A stretch of DNA of 49,286 nt, from NCBI RefSeq assembly GCF_900100185.1, contig NZ_FNEN01000017.1:1-49286 (forward strand), in the 5' to 3' direction. Positions 1 to 7,561 of this stretch are shown here, one piece after another. The notes below the pieces were generated by a model, which searched no databases, was not told the origin of the DNA, and saw nothing but the letters and a program-made list of their open reading frames with translations. The translations under genes and the position numbers were made by a program. The stretch comes from Natribacillus halophilus. GTDB taxonomy: Bacteria; Bacillota; Bacilli; Bacillales; Marinococcaceae. Numbering within the stretch: the stretch's first letter is position 1; each line of letters opens with the position of its first letter.

Positions 1-173
1 CTTTTGGCCAGACGTTCCAGGGAGGCGGCGTCGACTTGGTCGGTCCGCCCAAACGAGTAAATCACCTTCGCTTTCGCATATTTGGCCTTCGGATCCCATT
101 CGTTGTGCGCCAGTTGCAGGTACGTGACTTGGCTACCATCTTTATTTGTGCGTTTCACTTTTCGTAAGTACAT
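1..173 (-). CDS. IS1634-family transposase, N-terminal part (cut by window edge)
   Basis: The minus strand reads from an ATG at 173 to the window edge without a stop. The 57 visible residues start MYLRKVKRTNKDGS and continue with QLAHNEWDP and YSFGRTDQVDAASLERLAK. This is the characteristic N-terminus of IS1634-type DDE transposases, in which a short basic start is followed by a QLAHN segment. The catalytic part lies outside the window, so whether the gene is intact cannot be seen. It sits beside another IS remnant, which marks this edge as an insertion hot spot. Confidence 0.7.
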   Translation of the reverse strand, partial: MYLRKVKRTNKDGSQVTYLQLAHNEWDPKAKYAKAKVIYSFGRTDQVDAASLERLAK

Positions 174-235
174 GCCTATATCATAGCACGTATATACCTG
201 AAAGTAAAGATTAATTATCCACAAATGTGTGCCTA

Positions 236-789
236 TTAATAAGTGGGATTTTTACTCTGTCCACAGGGGATAAACGTTTGATATATCAGGATTCTGCATA
301 AAAAAAGAGCACAAAATGTGCCCATGACTGTCGAAGACGAGTTAAAGAAGGCGCCTGTGGTATGGTCTTTGACACGAGCGAGGAGTTCGACAGCTTTGCT
401 TCGATTACGGTCATAGCTCAAGTCATCGACGATTAACACATTATCGCAATTGGTTAACGGTTGAAGGTAGGTCTCAATGAGATGAACGCTAATCAAGACG
501 AGAAATTTCCGCCAGTTGTACGTCGCGCGTTTCATCAAGTCGTACACCGAATCTTTATCCGGCGCATCCGGAAGATGCCGGAATCGGGCGTTCGATAAAG
601 ATTTTTCCCTTGCAACACGGGGGAAAAGATAAATTGCACAAGAACGAGTGCAGAAAACCCTTTTTCTTTATGGATATTGGATTGGTGCAAAAACGTACCA
701 ATTTTAGCCTGTTTGAAAAAGTTCGTCACGCGAGATTGTTGCTGGTTACCTTGGTCAGAATTTGGTATCATTGAAACCACAGAAAACAT
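236..789 (-). pseudogene. IS4-family transposase remnant, frameshifted and internally deleted
   Basis: Two overlapping minus-strand frames make one broken protein. The part starting at 789 contains SRVTNFFKQAKIGTFLHQSN and LVQFIFSPVLQGKNLYRT. The part ending near 236 contains YNWRKFLVLISVHLIETYLQ and VLIVDDLSYDRNRSKAVELL. These match the N-terminal third of Bacillus IS4-type DDE transposases up to the first catalytic Asp region. The frame changes near 540, and soon after VKDHTTGAF the reading runs into what looks like the element's terminal DNA, so the rest of the catalytic domain is deleted. The copy cannot encode an active transposase. Confidence 0.75.
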
Positions 790-879
790 CCTTTCTTTGG
801 TTTTGGTGTGGTACCTTTATTTTACCAAAGAACAGGGTGTTTTTTGCTTTTTTGGATAAAAAATCTGCCACAAATCCTG
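287..879. mobile_element. IS4-like remnant bounded by short inverted repeats
   Basis: CAGGATT at 287-293 and its reverse complement AATCCTG at 873-879 face each other around the broken transposase. The match extends partly outward (ATATATCAGGATT against ATAAAATCAGGATT). The enclosed length of about 593 bp is far shorter than a complete IS4-family element, in line with the internal deletion seen in the reading frame. No target duplication was recognised. The exact ends are an inference from the short repeats. Confidence 0.45.
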
Positions 880-1128
880 ATTTTATAAGGGTTTACCTGT
901 GATTTTTAGCTCCGAAAGTTGAGTTAAACAGCTGAAATAATTTGAAAATATAGTGGGCTTTTGTTCGGAAATAATGTGATCAGTTACAATAATGTTATAT
1001 CAAAAACGGTGGTATAAGGTACATAGATTTTGAGAAAGCTTTAGATACATGCATACCGGCAATTATAGTGTAAAAATGAGTTGAAGAAAAAATACCAAAA
1101 ACATTCGTTGTTAATAATATTCAAGGTG

Positions 1129-1163
1129 TTGATTTATAAACGTATTTGAAATATGATATATCA
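1129..1163 (+). promoter_or_regulatory. Promoter of the GntR regulator with overlapping palindrome
   Basis: TTGATT (1129-1134), a 17-base spacer and TATGAT (1152-1157) form a good sigma-A promoter. The perfect palindrome TGATATATCA (1154-1163) overlaps the -10 box. The same ten bases recur at the promoter of the first operon gene (2114-2123), so this is a plausible autoregulatory operator. The leader would be very short, since the ribosome binding site starts at 1166. Confidence 0.5.
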
Positions 1164-1179
1164 ATAAGGAGTGTTATTT

Positions 1180-1884
1180 ATGCCTAATGAAGAAAACTTT
1201 GACTTATCTATTGATATAAATTCGTACAAATCTTTGAGTGAACTTACTTTAGATAAATTAAGGGAAGCGATTGTAAGTGGTTTTTTTAAGCCTGGAGATC
1301 ATCTGAAGGAACGAGAATTATCCAAGTTGTTAAACATCAGCACAACGCCTATTAAAGAAGCATTGAAAATATTAAGCTCAGAAGGTTTAGTCGAAACGGT
1401 GCCAAGAAAGGGCTCCTTTGTGTCTTCCATAGCAAATGTATCAATAGAAGAAGTTCTTTTAACTCGTGCAAATCTTGATGGTTTGTGTGCTAGGTTTGCT
1501 ACTTTAAAATTTAACGATAATGAACTGTATGAGCTTGAACACATGATCACTGAAGCTGAAAAATCTATAAAAAGTGAAGATTATGAACGAATTGAGGAAA
1601 TAAACACCGTTTTTCACGAAAAAATTCGCTATGGTGCCAAAAACCCTATGCTTCATACATTGTTGAACAACGTACTGTATTTCGATAGAGCATTTCGTAG
1701 GCGTGCTTTAAAACATACTGAAGAGATAAATACTGGATATGAAGAGCACAAACAAATTTTGGAAGCACTTAAAGAAAGGGATCAAGAGAAGGTTGAATTG
1801 TTGATGAAAAATCACATAGAGCGTACTGCCCAAAATGTATTAAGAATACTAGAAGAGAAAGATTATTCCTTTCAGAATGAATAA
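1180..1884 (+). CDS. GntR family regulator, FadR subfamily (FCD domain)
   Basis: A 234-residue DNA-binding regulator. Residues about 20-82 form the GntR winged helix (LTLDKLREAIVSGFFKPGDH, then ELSKLLNISTTPIKEALKIL and the wing VPRKGSFV). Residues about 90-220 are an alpha-helical FCD effector domain. The ATG at 1180 is chosen because AAGGAG at 1166-1171 stands eight bases before it; the GTG at 1171 overlaps that site. Its position at the head of the sugar-acid cluster, and the palindrome TGATATATCA shared between its own promoter and the operon promoter, suggest a repressor released by a substrate or pathway intermediate. The effector is unknown. Confidence 0.85.
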   Translation: MPNEENFDLSIDINSYKSLSELTLDKLREAIVSGFFKPGDHLKERELSKLLNISTTPIKEALKILSSEGLVETVPRKGSFVSSIANVSIEEVLLTRANLDGLCARFATLKFNDNELYELEHMITEAEKSIKSEDYERIEEINTVFHEKIRYGAKNPMLHTLLNNVLYFDRAFRRRALKHTEEINTGYEEHKQILEALKERDQEKVELLMKNHIERTAQNVLRILEEKDYSFQNE

Positions 1885-2082
1885 ATACACAAAATGGGAA
1901 ACCGAATATACCAAACGTTCTCTAATATTAGAGATTAAATTTGTAGATTTGAATGAGAATGTAGCATGAGAATGTTCTTTCCAACCTGGAAAATATGAGT
2001 GTAATTTGTTTTTAAAAGATATTTCATTGAAATTCAAGATATGTCCATGCCGAAGTAAATTAAAAAAAGCAGTTTAAATATA

Positions 2083-2130
2083 TTGACATCAAAAAATGGT
2101 TAATGTATTATATTGATATATCAGATATCA
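2083..2130 (+). promoter_or_regulatory. Operon promoter with candidate GntR operator
   Basis: TTGACA (2083-2088), a 17-base spacer and TATTAT (2106-2111) make a near-consensus promoter. TGATATATCA (2114-2123) lies at the expected transcription start, followed directly by the palindrome GATATC (2124-2129). The strong promoter with an operator at +1 fits a tightly repressed, inducible operon. Ribosome binding site AGGAGG at about 2140 precedes the ATG at 2152. Confidence 0.6.
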
Positions 2131-2151
2131 TATTTCAATAGGAGGTAAAAA

Positions 2152-3069
2152 ATGAGCTTTGCAACACTTAAGCGTGCTTTGCAAGGTATCTCGGCGATTA
2201 ATATTACACCATTCGCTCACGATACTCTAAAAGTGCGGGAAGATCTATTAAGGGAGAATATCCAATTTTTAAAAGACCATAATATGAATGTCATCGTGCC
2301 CAATGGAAACACAGGGGAATTTTATTCGTTGACATTAGAGGAGTCTCACAAAGTAAACAGCATAGTAATAGATGAGGTTCAAGGCCAGTGCCAAGTTGTG
2401 GCTGGGGTGGGTTATGATGAACAAACTGCTATTAATATGGCTCAAAGTGCTGAAGCATTAGGAGCAGATGGTGTGATGATACACCAACCCCCTCATCCAT
2501 ATATTTCAGGGGAAGGCTTAGTTGATTATTATGGTTCTATTGCACAATCGGTAAATATTGGGGTGGTTTTATACTTAAGGCAACCGTTATTGAGTGGGCA
2601 AGAGATTAATCAATTAAAGAAATATGAAAACATTGTAGGGGTGAAGCATGCTTACACCGACCTTCAAAAATTCGGAGAATTGGTAAAAACATTTAACGAT
2701 TGGGATGCTGTATGGGTTTGTGGTAGCGCGGAAGCGTGGGCACCTTTCTATTATGCGGCTGGTGCAAAAGGGTTTACCTCAGGTCTGGTTAATGTTGAAC
2801 CAGAGTTGTCTCGTAATCTATTAAAAGCATTAAATGACAATGATCGTGATCATGTCCTTGATCTTTGGTACAAAATCAAGCCTTTTGAGGACATGCGTAA
2901 TGGAAGAAATAGTAGTTATAATGTAAGCGTTGTCAAGGAAGCGATGAAGTTAAAAGGGATGAACCCGGGGACCGTGAGACCTCCGATAAATGAACTGACG
3001 AAAGACAACAAAAGTGAAGTTAACAAGATTTTAGAAAATTGGGCTTCTACAGTAAGTACTCGTTCTTGA
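2152..3069 (+). CDS. Dihydrodipicolinate synthase family lyase (KdgD/KDG aldolase-like)
   Basis: A 305-residue class I (Schiff base) aldolase-fold enzyme. The pyruvate-binding loop is GNTGE at 52-56, the conserved tyrosine is Y141 (VVLYLRQ) and the Schiff-base lysine is K165 (VGVKHAYTD). Length and the NGNTGEFYSL signature fit 5-dehydro-4-deoxyglucarate dehydratase (KdgD) and 2-keto-3-deoxy sugar acid aldolases better than biosynthetic DapA. Next to enolase-superfamily proteins and an aldehyde dehydrogenase, a KdgD-type step (keto-deoxy sugar acid to 2-oxoglutarate semialdehyde) or a retro-aldol cleavage is likely. Sequence alone does not separate the two reactions. Confidence 0.8.
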   Translation: MSFATLKRALQGISAINITPFAHDTLKVREDLLRENIQFLKDHNMNVIVPNGNTGEFYSLTLEESHKVNSIVIDEVQGQCQVVAGVGYDEQTAINMAQSAEALGADGVMIHQPPHPYISGEGLVDYYGSIAQSVNIGVVLYLRQPLLSGQEINQLKKYENIVGVKHAYTDLQKFGELVKTFNDWDAVWVCGSAEAWAPFYYAAGAKGFTSGLVNVEPELSRNLLKALNDNDRDHVLDLWYKIKPFEDMRNGRNSSYNVSVVKEAMKLKGMNPGTVRPPINELTKDNKSEVNKILENWASTVSTRS

Positions 3070-3132
3070 ATATTTTTTAGATGATAAGTATCAACATGTA
3101 GTTATTGAGTATATATAGAAAGTAGGCCAATT

Positions 3133-4293
3133 ATGCAAATAAAATCAATCTCGTTGTATCCGGTTGCTATTCCTAGGAATACTGGGTTTAAAAATCAACA
3201 TGTAGTCGTAGAGGTGGTGACGAATGAAGCCATAAATGGTTATGGAGAAATGTCCGATTTTTCACATCTACCAAGGTATTCTGTAAATGTGAAGGATTTG
3301 GAATATGTTTTAAATGATCTTCTTGTCGGGGAGGATCCTTTCAACATTGAAAAAATAAATGCTACTCTTTCTGAAAATTTTCCAGAGGCTATGTATTACT
3401 ACGAAAAAGGGAGCTTTATTCGTAATGGCGTGGACCAAGCTCTACATGATGTATGTGCTAAGTCGTTAGATATACCTCTATCCAGTTTATTGGGAGGGCG
3501 TATTAGGGAGAAAATTAAAGTTTGTTATCCGATATTTAGGCAGCGCTTTCAAGAAGAGATAGAAACAAATCTTCAAGTGATTGAAGAACAATTAAAACGA
3601 GGATTTGACACATATAGAATTTATGTTGGGAAAAATTTGGAAGCAGATGTGTTATTGTTTGAACGCATCGATCAGGAGTTTGGTGATAAAGTTCATATTA
3701 AATCTATTGACTTCAGTCATTTGTTGGATTGGAAAGAGGCCCTTCGGTTCACTGAACATTTAGAGAGATTTAATTTTGATTTGATAGAAAGTCCAGCTTT
3801 TCGTAATGATTTTCAGGGGCTTCATCATTACAAGATGAAAATAAAAAGACCAGTTAGTGAGCATGTCTGGAGTTTACACCAGCAATCTGAAATGATTAAG
3901 CATGACTCTGTAGATATTTTTAATGTTTGTCCCAGTTTTATTGGTGGTTTGAATCACACCAAAAAGATTATTTCGGCCTCTCAAATAGCTCGGAAAAGTG
4001 TCCTCTTGGGAACAACTCAAGAAATGTCGTTAGCCACTGCAGCTATTTCACAAATAGGAAGTAGTATTCAAAACTTAGATTATATTTCTGACCCTACTGG
4101 GCCAGCTCTTTACACTTCAGACGTGACAACTGAGCCAGTTCAATATGAGAACGGTTATCTTATTGTACCTGACCATTCCTTATCTGGTGTAGGTGTAAAT
4201 GTTGATAAAAAGCGCATCGATGATAATGGTATTGAAAACTTATCTTGGGGGGATGTGACTGTCGATCAATTGCAGGACCGAACATCCACTTAG
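3133..4293 (+). CDS. Enolase-superfamily protein, RxY variant (copy 1)
   Basis: A 386-residue member of the mandelate racemase/muconate lactonizing group: an N-terminal capping domain (1-125) and a TIM barrel. Likely metal ligands are D193 (KSIDF), E219 (LIESP) and E243 (PVSEH). At the end of the second barrel strand, where the superfamily normally has the base motif KxK, it has R162-I-Y164 (TYRIYVGKN). It resembles the next gene, which has the same change, so the pair is probably an old duplication. A dehydratase or epimerase acting on a hydroxy or sugar acid is the family expectation, but with this motif the chemistry is uncertain. The start follows a weak site (AAAGTAGG). Confidence 0.8.
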   Translation: MQIKSISLYPVAIPRNTGFKNQHVVVEVVTNEAINGYGEMSDFSHLPRYSVNVKDLEYVLNDLLVGEDPFNIEKINATLSENFPEAMYYYEKGSFIRNGVDQALHDVCAKSLDIPLSSLLGGRIREKIKVCYPIFRQRFQEEIETNLQVIEEQLKRGFDTYRIYVGKNLEADVLLFERIDQEFGDKVHIKSIDFSHLLDWKEALRFTEHLERFNFDLIESPAFRNDFQGLHHYKMKIKRPVSEHVWSLHQQSEMIKHDSVDIFNVCPSFIGGLNHTKKIISASQIARKSVLLGTTQEMSLATAAISQIGSSIQNLDYISDPTGPALYTSDVTTEPVQYENGYLIVPDHSLSGVGVNVDKKRIDDNGIENLSWGDVTVDQLQDRTST

Positions 4294-4360
4294 TATCAAT
4301 AGATTTGTATTAAATATTTAAATATATATGTTTATTTTAACAACTGAAAGGATGAATTTT

Positions 4361-5527
4361 ATGAAAATTACTCAAGTAGATTTGGTTCCATGCAAGACAG
4401 AAAGACGTTCAGGTGCGATAAGTAGACACGTTGTACTGAAAGTGTATACAGACGAGGATATAGTAGGGATTGGAGAATTTTCAGATCTGGGCATTTATCG
4501 ATATATGATGCCTGATGTAGAGAATTTAAAAGTGGCTGTAAATAAACTTATGGTAGGAGAAGATCCTACTAAGATTGTATCCTTTCATAATAAAGTAAGC
4601 AAAGTGTTGAAATATTATGGCCACCATTCTATGCCTATTTATCCTCCGTATACTCTAGATTCTCAACTCGTAACAGCAATGGAAATGGCAATGTATGATA
4701 TCACAGGGAAATACCTCAACACGCCCATTTACAATTTATTAGGTGGCAAAGTAAGAGATACTTTCGAAGTGACTTATCCTTTATTCTCTTGTAAAAATCC
4801 CGAAGATATTCCAGAACGACTGGATTATGTGCAAGAGTTATATGATCAGGGTTGGAATCGAATGCGTTATTATGTTGGGGAAGATTTAAAAGCAGATGAA
4901 AGATTTCTCCAAGAATTTCGAGATCGATTCGGTAAAAAAATTTCATTGAAATCGGTTGATTTCCAAAGAAAGATGTATTGGAAAGATACGCTTTACTGGA
5001 TCGAAAGGTTTAAACCATTTGAATTTGAGATTGTAGAAAGTGTGACATTTGGTGAGGATTATGAAGGTATGAATGAGATCAGGAAAAGGACGGACATTCC
5101 GGTGAGTGAGCATATTTCTAGTTATGCCAATGCGCTCCGTATGATAGAAAGAGGGGCCATAGATATTTTTAATGTTTCAATTCAAATTGGTGGTATTCAA
5201 ACAGCAATCAAGTTTTATAATTTAGCTGAAGCAGCAGGATTGAAATGTTTATTGAGTACAACTCAAGAAATGAGTATTGGTACTGCGGCTACAGCTCATA
5301 TGGGATCAGTTATACCTGAATTACATTATGCTGGTGATGCCATTGGACCAGTGCTATATAAACAAGATGTTACAAAAGAACGTGTGATATATAAAGGTGC
5401 TACTATGTATTTGCCTGAAGGCCCAGGATTAGGGGTTAAGCTGGATAATGAAAAACTCAACGCAATTAAGAGTCCTCTCAATGAATGGGAAGAAAAAGGT
5501 TCACATTCTGGTGTAGTTGTTCAATAA
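4361..5527 (+). CDS. Enolase-superfamily protein, RxY variant (copy 2)
   Basis: A 388-residue paralogue of the preceding gene. Likely metal ligands are D200 (LKSVDFQ), E226 (IVESV) and E250 (PVSEH). The second-strand motif is R169-Y-Y171 (MRYYVGED) in place of KxK. The ATG at 4361 is chosen because GAAAGG at 4346-4351 lies nine bases upstream and because the start then matches the paralogue; an upstream in-frame ATG at 4328 would only add eleven residues with no good site. The product may pair with copy 1 as a heteromer, or the two may act on different stereoisomers. That is inference. Confidence 0.8.
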   Translation: MKITQVDLVPCKTERRSGAISRHVVLKVYTDEDIVGIGEFSDLGIYRYMMPDVENLKVAVNKLMVGEDPTKIVSFHNKVSKVLKYYGHHSMPIYPPYTLDSQLVTAMEMAMYDITGKYLNTPIYNLLGGKVRDTFEVTYPLFSCKNPEDIPERLDYVQELYDQGWNRMRYYVGEDLKADERFLQEFRDRFGKKISLKSVDFQRKMYWKDTLYWIERFKPFEFEIVESVTFGEDYEGMNEIRKRTDIPVSEHISSYANALRMIERGAIDIFNVSIQIGGIQTAIKFYNLAEAAGLKCLLSTTQEMSIGTAATAHMGSVIPELHYAGDAIGPVLYKQDVTKERVIYKGATMYLPEGPGLGVKLDNEKLNAIKSPLNEWEEKGSHSGVVVQ

Positions 5528-5542
5528 AGGGAGTGAAAATAT

Positions 5543-5935
5543 TTGATGCATGATCAATTAGAAAGTATAAACTTAGAAGATCTATTGAGAAATAAAAAAC
5601 CACGAGAAAATTTTAACATCATCAAACTTGACGAGGGGAAATACGCTGTTAGAGTAGCCAAAATCCATGGACGTTTTCCATGGCATTCACATCCTCATGG
5701 AGATGAAGGGTGGTTAGTATGGGACGGGCATATGTCTATTACTACTGAAGGAGGTGATATAGAGTTAAAAAAAGGAGATTTCACGGTTATACCAAATGGG
5801 TTGCTCCATTCGCCAATTGCTCATATTGATAATACGATAGTAGTTATTTTTAATTTAACTCAACTTGGTATGAATTTGATGAATAAAGACGTTGATCTTG
5901 GAGGTTTTGAATTACCAACTGAGAGTCAATCTTAA
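5543..5935 (+). CDS. Small single-domain cupin
   Basis: A 130-residue cupin fold protein. The first metal motif is H48-x-H50 with E55 (FPWHSHPHGDEGWLVW), and the second is around H89 (KKGDFTVIPNGLLHSP), so the usual three His and one Glu are present. Such proteins act as sugar-acid isomerases, lyases or sensors. The gene follows the previous stop by only fifteen bases, so it is co-transcribed and probably works on the same pathway. GGGAG lies nine bases before TTG 5543 and twelve before ATG 5546; either could be the start. No specific reaction is assigned. Confidence 0.75.
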   Translation: MMHDQLESINLEDLLRNKKPRENFNIIKLDEGKYAVRVAKIHGRFPWHSHPHGDEGWLVWDGHMSITTEGGDIELKKGDFTVIPNGLLHSPIAHIDNTIVVIFNLTQLGMNLMNKDVDLGGFELPTESQS

Positions 5936-5999
5936 ATCTTAATTTATGATAAAAATTTCGGACAATTAAACCATCATTATATTACAAGGGGGTTTTAAA

Positions 6000-6977
6000 A
6001 TGAAAGCAATGAAGGCCATTGGAGTATTGCTGTTGCCATTATTAGTAGCTTGTGGTGAGGGAACTGCAGGAGATACAGAAGAAGTTGATAGCTATCCTCA
6101 AGAGCCGGTAGAAATTAACATTCCGGCTAGCCCTGGCGGTGGAACGGATAACGGAGCTCGTCTACTTTCGCAGCATCTCCCGGAATATCTTGAGGAAGAT
6201 GAAGATATCACAGTTATTAATGAAGATGGAGGAGGTGGAACATTGGCTTTTAACAATGTTCATACCTCAGAGCAAGAGGGACATGAATTATTTTATTGGC
6301 ATCAAGCTGTACATTCTGGATATGTGACTGATCAGTTTGAAAGCCCCGCTACGGAACTAACACCTATTACAACTTTTGATGAATTAGGTCAAGTTTATGT
6401 GGTAAGCGCAGATTCTCCATGGGAAACACTTGAAGAATTTGTAGAAGATGCTAGTGAAAATCCAGGGGAATTGCAATTTGGGGCAGAAATGGGAGGTACA
6501 ACTCACTTCATGGCTGCTATGCTTGAATTAGAAGCAGATATTGATCTTGATATCCAAGAGTCTGGAGATGAATCAGAGCGTATGAGCGCATTACTTGGAG
6601 GACAAATGGATATGGTAGTAACTGGTGTCGGTAATGCCATAGAATATGTGGAATCCGGAGATTTTGCAGCATTGGGTGTTTTATCTGAAGAACCAGATGA
6701 ATTAGCTCCTGATATGCCAACCACTGTTGAGCAAGGGTACGATATTGAATTCTCTGCTGTTCAAACGTTGTTTGGTCCTCCAGATATGCCAGATTACGCA
6801 GTGGATGCTGTTGATGAGGCAGTTAACGAAATGCTAGAGGATGAAGATATTATCTCCCAATTAGAAGACATTGGACATACTCCAGCACCTCAAAGTCATG
6901 AAGAAACAGTGCAGATGGTAGAGGAGGATTTAGAAGAATTTGAACAAATTGCAAATGAGCTTGGTATAACAGAATAA
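6000..6977 (+). CDS. tctC: TctC-type solute-binding lipoprotein (Bug family)
   Basis: A 325-residue extracytoplasmic substrate-binding protein of the tripartite tricarboxylate transporter family. The signal peptide ends in the lipobox LVAC with the lipidated C18, as expected for a Gram-positive membrane-anchored receptor. Residues 35-60 (VEINIPASPGGGTDNGARLL) hold the family's carboxylate-binding P-A-x-P-G-G segment. The mature protein is highly acidic, which suggests a salty or alkaline habitat. It starts the transporter block tctC-tctB-tctA; the bound acid is unknown but should be the cluster's substrate. Confidence 0.88.
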   Translation: MKAMKAIGVLLLPLLVACGEGTAGDTEEVDSYPQEPVEINIPASPGGGTDNGARLLSQHLPEYLEEDEDITVINEDGGGGTLAFNNVHTSEQEGHELFYWHQAVHSGYVTDQFESPATELTPITTFDELGQVYVVSADSPWETLEEFVEDASENPGELQFGAEMGGTTHFMAAMLELEADIDLDIQESGDESERMSALLGGQMDMVVTGVGNAIEYVESGDFAALGVLSEEPDELAPDMPTTVEQGYDIEFSAVQTLFGPPDMPDYAVDAVDEAVNEMLEDEDIISQLEDIGHTPAPQSHEETVQMVEEDLEEFEQIANELGITE

Positions 6978-7001
6978 AATTTTATATTAATTGCTTAAAT
7001 T

Positions 7002-7034
7002 GAGGCGGAATAAGGGTTTCCTTATTTTCGCCTC
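7002..7034 (+). promoter_or_regulatory. Intercistronic hairpin between tctC and tctB
   Basis: Arms 7002-7015 and 7020-7034 pair over about 14 bp with one bulge and a four-base loop (GAGGCG pairs with CGCCTC at the base). No T-run follows, so it is not a standard terminator. In binding-protein operons such structures stabilise the upstream message and lower permease expression relative to the receptor. Confidence 0.55.
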
Positions 7035-7055
7035 TCCCATAAAGGAGTGGGAACG

Positions 7056-7541
7056 ATGAGTATAGCAGATCGTTATATAGGTCTTGTCTTACTTTTTATA
7101 GGAGGTATAGCAGTATATGTAGCAATGACAATGGAACATCCTACCTTTAATAATGATCCGGGTCCAACATTAATGTTGAATGTCGTAGGGGTTTTACTTA
7201 TCATTTGTTCATTTGGACTCTTGCTTTTCCCTAAAACTAAAAAAGATGATAGCGAAGAAGAGAAGGATAAATCCAGTGATCAAGTTTTTACAAGAAAAAG
7301 AACACTTACAATGTTCATGTTATTTCTAGCCTTTATTGCATACGTTTTCTTATTGGACATATTAGGGTTTATTGTGGCCACTCTCCTTTTTTTAATGATT
7401 TCCGCCTGGCTCATTTCCGTGGAAAGAACTAGAACATTTTATTTTGTTACTCCAATATATTCAGTTGTAACATGCTTTGCAATCTATTATGTATTTCAAG
7501 ATATTCTTGCCGTTTCATTACCATCAGGCGTCTTATTTTAA
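7056..7541 (+). CDS. tctB: TctB-type small permease subunit
   Basis: A 161-residue membrane protein with about four hydrophobic segments (residues near 7-27, 40-58, 82-102 and 106-155) and a charged cytoplasmic loop rich in Lys and Glu (KTKKDDSEEEKDKSSD). This is the size and topology of the TctB subunit. It lies between the binding protein and TctA, the usual order. The ATG at 7056 is taken because the AAAGGAG at 7041-7047 precedes it by eight bases; the GTG at 7047 overlaps that site. Confidence 0.82.
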   Translation: MSIADRYIGLVLLFIGGIAVYVAMTMEHPTFNNDPGPTLMLNVVGVLLIICSFGLLLFPKTKKDDSEEEKDKSSDQVFTRKRTLTMFMLFLAFIAYVFLLDILGFIVATLLFLMISAWLISVERTRTFYFVTPIYSVVTCFAIYYVFQDILAVSLPSGVLF

Positions 7542-7561
7542 AAATATAGAAAGGATGAATT

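Noticed and set aside
279-288. Third copy of the palindrome TGATATATCA
   Set aside because: It lies at the edge of the IS4 remnant, away from any intact gene start. Taken as chance in AT-rich DNA.
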